In this document: piece after piece, positions 1 to 6,033 of the stretch
Numbering within the stretch: position 1 is the first letter of the stretch
Layout: each line of letters begins with the position of its first letter
Source: Chloroflexota bacterium
GTDB taxonomy: Bacteria > Chloroflexota > Dehalococcoidia > DSTF01 > RBG-16-68-14
Assembly (NCBI GenBank): GCA_022561355.1
Contig: JADFRJ010000068.1
Location: 1 to 10,325 of the forward strand
DNA: 10,325 bases
Direction: 5' to 3'
Notes under the pieces: generated by a model
Seen by the model: only the letters and a program-made list of their open reading frames with translations
What the model was told of the DNA's origin: nothing
The model's database searches: none
Made by a program: the position numbers and the translations under genes

Positions 1-1224
1 ACGAATTAGTATCAGACCGTACCGACGACAGCACTGGACCTTGCGTTGTGGATGGAGTCAGATCGCATGGGCCACCTGTTGGGGGCTATCGATCAGGACA
101 GGCTCGATGAACAACGTGGCGTCGTACAGAATGAAAAGCGTCAGGGCGACAACCAACCGTACGGCAAGGCATTCGACTACATCACCGAAAACCTGTTTCC
201 GGTGGGACATCCATACTCGTGGCCGACGATCGGCTCCATGGAGGATCTCAACGCCGCGAGTCTAGAGGACGTCCGGGAATGGTTCGCGACCTATTACGGT
301 CCGAATAACGCCACGCTGGTATTGGCGGGCGATATCGACGTCGCTACCGCCAGAGAGAAAACCGAGCTCTACTTCGGCCATATACCGCCCGGACCGCCGC
401 TGGCACGGCTCGATACCTGGATACCGACGCTCACCCAGGAACGCCGTATGATCGTGGAGGAACGCGTATCCCAGGCACGCATCTACAAGACCTGGCCGAT
501 ACCCCAGTGGGGCGATGTCGAGTCCGAATGGCTGGCACTCGTCGACTCTATTCTCGGCAATGGAAGAACCTCACGATTCTATCAACGACTCGTCTACGAT
601 GAGCAGGTTGCGACGGATATCGGAGCTTTCGCGAGTTCGGATGAGATTGCCGGCGGCTTCGTGATCTGGGCGACGGCCCAACCGGGTCAGGACCTGGCCG
701 AGGTCGAGCGCCTGCTGGATGAGGAAGTCGAGCGATTTCTCGAAGATGGCCCGAGCCGAGATGAACTCGCCAGAGTCGTGACCGAGACCAGGGCAGGTTT
801 TATTCGTGCCATCGAGCGGGTCAGCGGTAAGGCGAGCATACTGATCGAGGGCGCGGTGTTCGGCGGCCGGCCCGATGCCTACAAAGATTCGCTCGCCATC
901 ATGGATGCCGCCAGACCTGATGACCTTCGGGACGCGGCGCGCAAGTGGCTTTCCCAGCCAGCGTTTACGCTTGAAATCCATCCGTTCAGCGACAGCTTGA
1001 CCGCCACGACCGAGGATGCGGACCGCTCGGAGCCGCCATATCCTGCGTCGTTCCCGCAGGCTGAGTTTCCGGAGCTTGAGACCGGCGAGCTGTCAAACGG
1101 CATGCGCCTAGTCGTCGCGACCCGGGATGCGGTACCCGTCATTCACCTGAGCCTGCAGTTGAATTCCGGTTACGCCGCGGACCAATTCTCGCGGCCCGGC
1201 ACGGCCGGCGCCGGCCATGCGTAG
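1..1224 (+). pseudogene. M16 zinc peptidase fragment, interrupted by TAG and cut at its 3' side
   Basis: This reads as the middle of a two-half (roughly 900-residue) M16/pitrilysin-type peptidase, probably a periplasmic or exported zinc protease. Frame 1 reads T-N-stop-Y-Q-T-V-P, then ALDLALWMESDRMGHLL; members of this family typically have an aromatic residue, usually Tyr, where TAG (7-9) stands. The third zinc ligand is expected at the Glu of VVQNEKRQG (codon 133-135); the HxxEH motif would lie left of the window. The first-half second domain (about 250-970) and the beginning of the second half (NGMRLVVATRD, LNSGYAADQFSRPGTAG) follow in frame. Similarity ends at codon 1207-1209; five unrelated codons lead to TAG at 1222-1224. 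The second half of the enzyme is missing. The amber codon and the abrupt end both argue against a working gene, though a read error or contig misjoin could explain either one. Family assignment is firm; pseudogene status is inferred. Confidence 0.8.
1194..1209. other. Junction joining two truncated genes through shared sequence
   Basis: Positions 1194-1209 read sensibly as both M16 peptidase (plus strand, PGTAG) and zinc alcohol dehydrogenase (minus strand, PAPAVPG). Left of it only the peptidase is recognisable, right of it only the dehydrogenase. Each gene loses its 3' portion here. A GC-rich stretch of about 16 bp shared by both partners is what a microhomology-mediated rearrangement or a graph-assembly misjoin would leave. 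Confidence 0.65.
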
Positions 1225-1367
1225 AGGCCATCGACGTAGTGGGCGTCACTGCGGCAGACGCCGCTCGCGACAGTGCGCACGATCATCTCGCGCGGCCCCG
1301 GCGTGTCGATCTCCACCTCTTCGATCGATAGGGGCCGGTGCGGACCGTGAAAGACGGCTGCGCGCAT
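1194..1367 (-). pseudogene. Zinc-dependent alcohol dehydrogenase, N-terminal fragment
   Basis: The first 58 residues are typical of the MDR zinc alcohol dehydrogenase family: MRAAVFHGPHRPLSIEEVEI, then TVASGVCRSDAHYVDG with the expected catalytic-zinc Cys at residue 38, then PAPAVPG. The family continues with His-Glu (GHE); here the next codons read Arg-Glu and then lose all resemblance, running to a stop near 1170. The cofactor-binding Rossmann domain is absent, so the piece cannot be a working enzyme. The start ATG (1367-1365) shares one base with the TGA stop of the upstream questin-oxidase-like gene (TGATG), so the two were translated together. In an intact locus it would likely oxidise or reduce an alcohol/aldehyde related to the neighbour's substrate; that is inference. 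Confidence 0.75.
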
Positions 1368-2401
1368 CAGTCGCGTAGCCGCCGCGAGGCGTCGACGGCA
1401 GCCGCCAGGAACACGTTGCTCCCGTGGAGGTCGTGCTCGCGCAGGCAGGCCTCGGTGAACTTGATCGCGTGCTCGTCCCCGGTCGCGACCGCCTGGTCGA
1501 TGATGTCCTCGCGCACGTTCGTGATCGCCGGGATCGAATCAGGAGACGGCTCTTGGCCGAACGCGGCGTAGATCGCTGCTCCGGCCTGCCAAGCGTGCGC
1601 GCAGGCTTCGCCGGCAACCTCCGGAGTAAGGTAAGGCAGAAGGAGCCGGACGGCGCTCGGCCCCGTCACGCAGTGGATCAGGCCGATCGCGTTGGCGTCG
1701 TTGACGTTCGCAAGGTACGCGCGAGCGAACGTCTCGGCCATGTCGGAGAGAAACATGTCACGATCGCTCGTGTCGACCAAGTTGATCACGCCTCCGAACG
1801 ACTCCTCGTCTAGCCGGAGCAAGCGGTGCGTGATCAGGCCGAGCTGATGTTGGTCTTCTAGGGACTGCGTTCGTACATCTGCGATCGCGTCGGATGGCAG
1901 GAGCGAACCACTGTGGTCCGGCGTGCCAGGCACCGTCAGGTAGCGCGCCGCCCAGTAGGCCAGGCCTGCCGCCAGCTCCCGTAGCCGCTGCTTACTCTCG
2001 CGCCGGCCGAGGTTCCTGGCCGCGTGGGCGGTACGGATGACGCCGTGCGTCGCAGCCGACACCATCCCCGGCGCGAAGCGGGCCGTCCACGTGTTGACGG
2101 TCTGCTGCCACGGTGACTCCGCGAGTTCCCGTTCAAAGAAGACGGTCCAGTCCGCCACGCGTTTGATATCGCCCAGCGCTTCCCGCCAGCCGTCGCGCGA
2201 GATGGGGTTCGCCGGCTTCGGGGCGTCTTGAAGATTGCGCTTGTAACCTACAACCCAGGGGACGACGTCCTCGGAGCGGCCCAGCGTGTACAGCGCTTCG
2301 GCGGCCATGGGGCCGTGGTTAGAGAGACCCGGCCCAAACTCCGGTCCGGTCTCACAGAGCAGTTCCAGCGCCTCGTCGAGTATCTCCGATTGCTCAGCCA
2401 T
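1367..2401 (-). CDS. Questin-oxidase-like protein (PF14027-type)
   Basis: This 344-residue protein resembles the questin oxidase-like family, named after fungal enzymes that open anthraquinone rings in a Baeyer-Villiger-like step (AflY, GedK). Visible family signatures are GPGLSNHGPMAAEAL (residues 23-37), APGMVSAATHGVIRTAHAAR (110-129) and GLAYWAARY (146-154), with several conserved His residues (29, 119, 126) that may serve the active site. It is all-helical in appearance, with no signal peptide or membrane segment, so it is probably cytosolic. The length is close to bacterial members. Start ATG at 2401 was chosen because the family N-terminus begins shortly before the NHGPM motif and the next gene upstream diverges. 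It is coupled by TGATG to a truncated alcohol dehydrogenase, suggesting a two-step oxidative conversion. The bacterial substrate is unknown. No strong ribosome site is seen. Confidence 0.75.
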   Translation of the reverse strand: MAEQSEILDEALELLCETGPEFGPGLSNHGPMAAEALYTLGRSEDVVPWVVGYKRNLQDAPKPANPISRDGWREALGDIKRVADWTVFFERELAESPWQQTVNTWTARFAPGMVSAATHGVIRTAHAARNLGRRESKQRLRELAAGLAYWAARYLTVPGTPDHSGSLLPSDAIADVRTQSLEDQHQLGLITHRLLRLDEESFGGVINLVDTSDRDMFLSDMAETFARAYLANVNDANAIGLIHCVTGPSAVRLLLPYLTPEVAGEACAHAWQAGAAIYAAFGQEPSPDSIPAITNVREDIIDQAVATGDEHAIKFTEACLREHDLHGSNVFLAAAVDASRRLRD

Positions 2402-2459
2402 GGCGTCACATCCTACCAGGTGCAGCTAAATGCTGGATGGCCTACGTCACACTCAGCCC

Positions 2460-2487
2460 TTGACTCGATTGCTAGACTATCTGTAAG
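2460..2487 (+). promoter_or_regulatory. Sigma70-like promoter for the DUF4177-like gene
   Basis: TTGACT (2460-2465, 5/6 match to -35) and TGTAAG (2482-2487, 4/6 to -10) are spaced 16 bp apart in the 147-bp gap between divergent genes. Transcription would begin near 2494, about 55 nt before the ATG at 2549. The -10 is poor, so this is a candidate only. Confidence 0.4.
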
Positions 2488-2548
2488 GGCCTCGCCGCCC
2501 GGCGTACGTGTGCCCCGTGTCCGTTCAGCACCGCCGAAGGAGGTTCGC

Positions 2549-2782
2549 ATGAACGCATGGGAATACAAAGTATGTTACGTCGATTTTCGAGGCCGGATCA
2601 GCGCAGAAGGGGTGGAGTTCATCCGCAAGAGCGGTGAGCACCGCACCGGGTTTGTCCGCCAGTACCTTGAGACCTTAGGCAAAGAGGGCTGGGAGATGAC
2701 CGGTATCCTCCCCTTGGGGCGTCCAGAAAGCAGCTACTTCATCCTGAAGCGGCCCGCAGAGGCCGAAACGAACGAAGGTTAG
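2549..2782 (+). CDS. Small DUF4177-like protein
   Basis: This is a 77-residue protein of unknown function. The pattern WEYKV (residues 4-8), then LETLGKEGWEM (around 41-51) and SSYFILKRP near the end resembles DUF4177-type proteins, a small alpha/beta domain often described by its 'lGkeGWElv' and 'ykRp' motifs. No signal peptide or membrane helix is present. The start is fixed by an excellent ribosome site, AAGGAGG at 2537-2543, five bases before ATG 2549. The frame stays open upstream to 2228, but that part lies antisense to the questin-oxidase-like gene and carries no family similarity. It has its own promoter candidate (2460-2487) and a hairpin downstream (2818-2844), so it looks like a single-gene transcription unit. 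Its stop lies in the 12-bp palindrome TTAGCTAGCTAA (2779-2790). Confidence 0.72.
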   Translation: MNAWEYKVCYVDFRGRISAEGVEFIRKSGEHRTGFVRQYLETLGKEGWEMTGILPLGRPESSYFILKRPAEAETNEG

Positions 2783-2817
2783 CTAGCTAATACAGGTGCT
2801 TGAGGACGGGTTCGCAG

Positions 2818-2844
2818 GACGCCGGGATTCCTAATCCCGCCGTC
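2818..2844 (+). terminator. Terminator-like hairpin after the DUF4177-like gene
   Basis: Arms GACG-C-CGGGATT (2818-2829) and AATCCCG-C-CGTC (2833-2844) form 11 base pairs with one C-C mismatch and a CCT loop. It lies 36 nt after the stop codon. No T-run follows, so it would be an atypical terminator. The remaining gap on either side (2783-2817, 2845-2934) shows no gene. Confidence 0.45.
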
Positions 2845-2934
2845 AGCGATCCATCGGGTGCAGCGTTGAGCCGGGTGGCGGGGCCCGTTCAGCATATGGC
2901 GTGGCGGTGCCTGATCTTGCCACATCGCATCTAG

Positions 2935-2952
2935 GAGGCTGTTGCGAAACTC
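2935..2952 (+). repeat. Left terminal inverted repeat
   Basis: GAGGCTGTTGCGAAACTC, preceded by CTAG at 2931-2934. It matches the minus-strand reading of 3662-3679 at 16 of 18 positions; mismatches are the first and sixth bases. Confidence 0.75.
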
Positions 2953-3041
2953 TATCGTCAAAAAAATAGTTGGCCGCCCTAAGCCCGCATTTCCGATTGA
3001 TACGGGAACTTTCCCGGGTTGCTATTCGTCTATTCGTTACG

Positions 3042-3563
3042 ATGGGTGAGATGCGCTGGCTGATGGGCCTCGGGTTCGTATTCACGCTGGCCGTCGCGTG
3101 CAATGGCGGCGTTGCGGAAACGGGTCTGCCTCCCAGGGTGGATGGTACGCCGACCGCCGTGCCAACCGCGAACAGCGTGCGAGCGACCGTGCTCGGGACG
3201 ACGCCGTACAGCGCTCACGACAGCAGCCGAAGTGCGATCTTTGTAGTCGTGCGATTCGAACCGCCGCTCGACGATCTGGCCAGCGTCGACGCGGAGCTCC
3301 TGCGGGGCGAAACAGGCGAACTGATCGGGCGCTTAGCGCTGGAGGCCGACGAGTGGGTACCGTGCGTCGGATTACTTGGAGCCGGGGATGTGGGAGCCGG
3401 GGATGTGGTCTTCGTGTTTCGCGGCGAGGAAGCGGAACAACTCATCGCGGACAATCTGCTGTCCTCCAGCCCAGGGCTTCAGATGCGATTGAACATCGCC
3501 GAAGGGGCGCATGAGCCGTTGCTGCTCGATCTTCCGAACCCCACCTGTTTCGTGACGGAGTAG
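3042..3563 (+). CDS. Putative lipoprotein, unknown family
   Basis: This 173-residue protein matches no family I recognise. It starts with a short basic segment and a hydrophobic run (RWLMGLGFVFTLAVAC) ending in a lipobox-like A-V-A-C, so it is probably exported and lipid-anchored at that Cys (the -3 Ala is not ideal). A Pro/Thr-rich linker (GTPTAVPTANS) follows, then a mature domain of about 120 residues rich in acidic and beta-forming residues (IFVVVRFEPPLDDL; GELIGRLALEADEW) with two Cys. A perfect 15-bp tandem duplication gives GAGDVGAGDV. Start choice is unsure: ATG 3042 has no ribosome site, ATG 3051 has GGTGAG directly before it and gives a cleaner signal peptide; the TTG at 2970 lies outside any signal-peptide pattern. 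It is the only gene inside the CTAG-flanked repeat element. Confidence 0.55.
   Translation: MGEMRWLMGLGFVFTLAVACNGGVAETGLPPRVDGTPTAVPTANSVRATVLGTTPYSAHDSSRSAIFVVVRFEPPLDDLASVDAELLRGETGELIGRLALEADEWVPCVGLLGAGDVGAGDVVFVFRGEEAEQLIADNLLSSSPGLQMRLNIAEGAHEPLLLDLPNPTCFVTE
3378..3407 (+). repeat. Perfect 15-bp tandem duplication inside the lipoprotein gene
   Basis: GGAGCCGGGGATGTG occurs twice back to back (3378-3392, 3393-3407). It keeps the frame and adds one GAGDV unit. Confidence 0.85.
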
Positions 3564-3661
3564 GCGGCTTCGATGAGGCGAGGCGTCTGGTCGGAGCGCT
3601 GACGAGTGCCAGATTGTCACCGATGCCGTCGAATTTCTCTCGCATGCTGTGTATCACGCTG

Positions 3662-3679
3662 GAGTTTCGCAACGGCCTA
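3662..3679 (-). repeat. Right terminal inverted repeat
   Basis: On the plus strand GAGTTTCGCAACGGCCTA, followed by CTAG at 3680-3683. It is the partner of 2935-2952. Confidence 0.75.
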
Positions 3680-4375
3680 CTAGTTGTCCGCGAGCTTCTC
3701 CGCAACCCTGCGGAACGCCAGCGATGCGTCCCTATCAAGCGGTTTGCCGTGGCCGACACAGGCGATCTCGAAGTCGAGCGCAGCGAGCTTGCGGAACGAT
3801 TCGATCGCCTGTGCTTGGTCGAGGTTGAACATTCCCAGGACCAGGTTCTCCTCCAAGTCGCGTTCGGCTGCGTCGCCAGCGAAGAGTAGTTTCTCTTTCG
3901 GCAGGAAGATCGCCAGACTGCCGGGCGTGTGTCCCGGCACGTGAACGGCCACGGCGCCGGCGCCCATGTCGATCTCATCGCCGTCCCGCAGCGCGCGGTC
4001 GACGCGAGCGGGCTTGGCGATGGGCGTCTCTTCGATCGCCATCTCCATGAGCTTTCGCTCTGCATTAGGTACGACCTTTGGAATCTCCGTTTCGGCCTCA
4101 CCGATGATCACCGGAACGTCCAACTCGTGCGCTAGTACCTGGGCCTCGGTGCGTTCGATCAGCTCGGCATGGCTGCCGGTGTGATCTGGGTGGCTATGTG
4201 TCAGGATGATCTGCTTGAGCTGCCCGGGCTTTCCGCCGGCCTCTTCGAGCTGGTCGAGGATGCGGGTCGCGTCGCCCGTGATGCCGGTGTCGATCAGCGT
4301 GTAGGTATCTGCGTCACGATAGAGGTAGCAAGGGCCTAGCCCTTCGATCATCCACAGGCCAGGAATTACTTCCAT
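3680..4375 (-). CDS. MBL-fold metallo-hydrolase, copy 2 of a tandem pair
   Basis: This 231-residue protein is a complete metallo-beta-lactamase-fold hydrolase of the glyoxalase II-like type. Metal ligands are visible: THSHPDHTG (His60, His62, Asp64, His65), VPGHTPGS (His149), FAGDAA (Asp168) and VGHGKPL (His209), so a dinuclear metal site is likely. The N-terminus (MEVIPGLWMIEGLG, LIDTGITG) is standard. There is no signal peptide. The substrate cannot be told from sequence; the fold covers thioesters, lactones, phosphoesters and more. Its ATG overlaps the TGA of the upstream paralogue by one base (TGATG), so it depends on translational coupling. The stop codon (3682-3680) is part of the CTAG that borders the repeat element. 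The pair shares the motif order and the 'HGKPLD' tail, pointing to gene duplication. Confidence 0.9.
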   Translation of the reverse strand: MEVIPGLWMIEGLGPCYLYRDADTYTLIDTGITGDATRILDQLEEAGGKPGQLKQIILTHSHPDHTGSHAELIERTEAQVLAHELDVPVIIGEAETEIPKVVPNAERKLMEMAIEETPIAKPARVDRALRDGDEIDMGAGAVAVHVPGHTPGSLAIFLPKEKLLFAGDAAERDLEENLVLGMFNLDQAQAIESFRKLAALDFEIACVGHGKPLDRDASLAFRRVAEKLADN

Positions 4376-5076
4376 CAGTCCAGTTGGTCCGCGGCCCGGC
4401 GGAATAACGTCGCCGCTTCTCCGTCCAGCGGCTTGCCGTGGCCGAAGAATGCGCGGTCGAAGTCGAGTTCCGCGAGTCTCTTGAACGAGCGCACCGCCTG
4501 CTCGCTGTCCTCGTTAAATAGGGCGAATGGGCCTGCTGGCGGCCCCAGGCCGATCGCGCTGACCGCGGCGTCGCCCGCGAAGAGCAGCCGGTGCTTCGGG
4601 ATGAAGAGCGCCACGCTCCCTAATGTGTGGCCCGGTACGTGCAGCACGTTCGCGCCGCCGCCTATGTCGACCTCGTCGCCGTCTTCCAGCTCCCGGTCGA
4701 CGTCCACGCGCGCTCCAGGTTGGGTGCCCTTGCCGATAAAGGGACGCAAGAGAGATCGCAAGGTGTTCGCGCCAGGTTTGGGCGGAGGCTGGTCGCCGCG
4801 AATAACGGGCGCCTCGATCTTGTGCGCGAGCACCTGCGCACCGGTGCGTTCGACCAGTTCGGCCAGCGAGCCGGTGTGGTCGTTATGATGGTGCGTGATG
4901 AAGATCTGACGCAGGTCCGCTGGCTTGCGTCCGATCTTTTCGATAACGGCGAGGATACGCTCCGCGCTGTCGGTCAGGCCGGTGTCGATCAGGGTGAGCT
5001 TGTCCTGCTCTTGATAGATATACGCCCGCCCGATGCCTAGGCTTTCGATCGTGTGGACGCCTTCAGTAATTTCCAT
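4375..5076 (-). CDS. MBL-fold metallo-hydrolase, copy 1 of a tandem pair
   Basis: This 233-residue protein has the MBL fold with all ligands present: THHHNDHTG (His62, His64, Asp66, His67), VPGHTLGS (His150), FAGDAA (Asp169) and FGHGKPL (His213). Compared with the downstream copy it carries a different middle segment (residues about 95-125, Pro-rich, with LRSLLRPFIGKG) and an insert after the metal Asp (AIGLGPPAGPFALF). These regions usually shape the substrate pocket, so the two paralogues may act on different substrates. It is the first gene of a leftward two-gene operon. No clear ribosome site precedes ATG 5076, and a -10-like CATACT lies close to the start on the minus strand, so the message could be near leaderless; this is tentative. 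The divergent dienelactone hydrolase lies 113 bp away. Confidence 0.9.
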   Translation of the reverse strand: MEITEGVHTIESLGIGRAYIYQEQDKLTLIDTGLTDSAERILAVIEKIGRKPADLRQIFITHHHNDHTGSLAELVERTGAQVLAHKIEAPVIRGDQPPPKPGANTLRSLLRPFIGKGTQPGARVDVDRELEDGDEVDIGGGANVLHVPGHTLGSVALFIPKHRLLFAGDAAVSAIGLGPPAGPFALFNEDSEQAVRSFKRLAELDFDRAFFGHGKPLDGEAATLFRRAADQLD

Positions 5077-5124
5077 CGGTGTTAGTATGGCAGACGCGAG
5101 GCTTAGGCGGGCGTCGGATCGCGG

Positions 5125-5154
5125 TTGACAGCCTTAGGATCGGCCACGTAGGAT
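5125..5154 (+). promoter_or_regulatory. Strong sigma70-like promoter for the dienelactone hydrolase string
   Basis: TTGACA (5125-5130, perfect -35) and TAGGAT (5149-5154, 4/6 -10) are 18 bp apart. Transcription would start near 5161, 29 nt before ATG 5190, which also rules out earlier in-frame starts such as the one at 5079. Confidence 0.6.
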
Positions 5155-5189
5155 TACGTGAATTTCGCACTACGAAAGGAACGTCTCGC

Positions 5190-5951
5190 ATGTGCCACGA
5201 ATATTACGCGCTACCCGCGGTCACGCCTATTTCGGGGGCGGCCGTCGATTCTGAGGATCTCGTCCTCGAGTCTGCCGATGGGACGAAGTTCGCCGCATTT
5301 CTCGCCCGCCCCGGCGACTCCACGGGCACTGGAGTGGTCGTGTTGCCGGACGTACGCGGGCTGTTCCGCTTCTACGAAGAGTTGGCGCTCAGGTTCGCCG
5401 AGGAGGGCATCAACAGCGTCGCGATCGACTACTTCGGCCGCACGGCAGGCGTGGGCAAGCGTGGCGAGGACTTCCCGTTCATGGAGCACGTTGCCCAGAC
5501 CAAAGCGCCGCAGATCGCCGCCGATGCGGGAGCGGCGATAGCGCATCTGCGTTCGCCAGAGGGCGGTAGCTGCTCCTCGCTTTTCACCGTGGGGTTCTGC
5601 TTCGGCGGAGGCAACTCCTGGATGCAGGCGGCCGCCGGCCACGGCCTCTCCGGCGTGATCGGCTTCTACGGCCGTCCTGGCGAAGGCCGCGATGGATCGC
5701 CCGGCGCGGCCGCGAGCGCTGGCAAATTCGAGGCGCCTGTCCTTGCGCTCATGGGGGGCGCGGACCAGGGCATCCCGAAGGAACAGGTCGACGAGTACGA
5801 GGCGGCGCTCGAAGCAGCCGGCGTCAAGCACGAGATCGTGACCTACGAAGGCGCGCCCCATAGCTTCTTCGACCGCTCCTACGAGGAGCACGCCGAGACC
5901 GCCGCCGACGCTTGGAAGCGCGTCCTCGCCTTCATCGCAAGCAATAAGTAG
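5190..5951 (+). CDS. Dienelactone hydrolase family protein
   Basis: This 253-residue alpha/beta hydrolase is of the dienelactone hydrolase family, cytosolic enzymes that hydrolyse lactones or esters; the classic member acts in chlorocatechol breakdown. The catalytic triad is visible: nucleophile Cys137 in GFCFGGG, Asp192 in MGGADQGIP and His224 in GAPHSFFD. The oxyanion-loop motif LPDVRGL (52-58) and the DYFGRT motif (80-85) are also standard. Cys as nucleophile matches true DLH rather than Ser esterases. ATG 5190 is preferred over the open frame back to 5079 because AAAGGA (5175-5180) precedes it, the promoter lies inside the extension, and the family N-terminus begins here. The next gene follows after 82 nt on the same strand and may share its transcript. 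The natural substrate is unknown. Confidence 0.88.
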   Translation: MCHEYYALPAVTPISGAAVDSEDLVLESADGTKFAAFLARPGDSTGTGVVVLPDVRGLFRFYEELALRFAEEGINSVAIDYFGRTAGVGKRGEDFPFMEHVAQTKAPQIAADAGAAIAHLRSPEGGSCSSLFTVGFCFGGGNSWMQAAAGHGLSGVIGFYGRPGEGRDGSPGAAASAGKFEAPVLALMGGADQGIPKEQVDEYEAALEAAGVKHEIVTYEGAPHSFFDRSYEEHAETAADAWKRVLAFIASNK

Positions 5952-6033
5952 GCGGGTCCGGCGCGCTTGCTGGCCAGCCGCTCCGATGTAACTGGCACGC
6001 GCCGACGTATCGCTTTGCTATCATGCTCCCGCC

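Larger units (their letters stand above)
2935..3679. mobile_element. CTAG-flanked inverted-repeat element with a passenger gene, no transposase
   Basis: The 745-bp segment has terminal inverted repeats GAGGCTGTTGCGAAACTC (left, 2935-2952) and, read on the minus strand, TAGGCCGTTGCGAAACTC (right, 3679-3662): 16 of 18 identical, with weaker similarity continuing inward (21/26). CTAG stands immediately outside each end (2931-2934 and 3680-3683), as a 4-bp target duplication would. YTAR-type 4-bp targets are known for some IS5-family elements, so it may be a non-autonomous (MITE-like) relative moved in trans. The interior holds one plausible gene (3042-3563) and no transposase in any frame. The right CTAG overlaps the stop codon of the neighbouring MBL gene, so insertion there left that protein intact. 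The repeats are seen directly; mobility is inference. Confidence 0.6.

Noticed and set aside
7..9. TAG in the M16 frame as recoded pyrrolysine or a TAG-to-sense code
   Set aside because: TAG ends many intact genes here, and the position normally holds Tyr in an ordinary protease; mutation or error is simpler.
2228..2548. Upstream extension of the DUF4177-like frame
   Set aside because: It is antisense to the questin-oxidase-like gene; the strong ribosome site at 2537-2543 and family start favour 2549.
2813..2860. tRNA-Arg(CCU)-like anticodon arm: CGGGA, loop TTCCTAA, TCCCG
   Set aside because: No D-arm, T-arm or acceptor stem can be placed around it; it fits better as the tip of a longer hairpin after the DUF4177-like gene.
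2779..2961. 60-codon minus-strand frame crossing the left terminal repeat
   Set aside because: No ribosome site or family pattern; it is likely noncoding element-flank sequence.
3442..4101. 219-codon minus-strand frame over the MBL gene and element end
   Set aside because: Out of frame with the complete MBL gene and Arg/Ser-rich; it crosses the inverted repeat without any domain.
5211..5891. 226-codon open frame on the minus strand
   Set aside because: Shadow of the dienelactone hydrolase gene; no recognisable domain.
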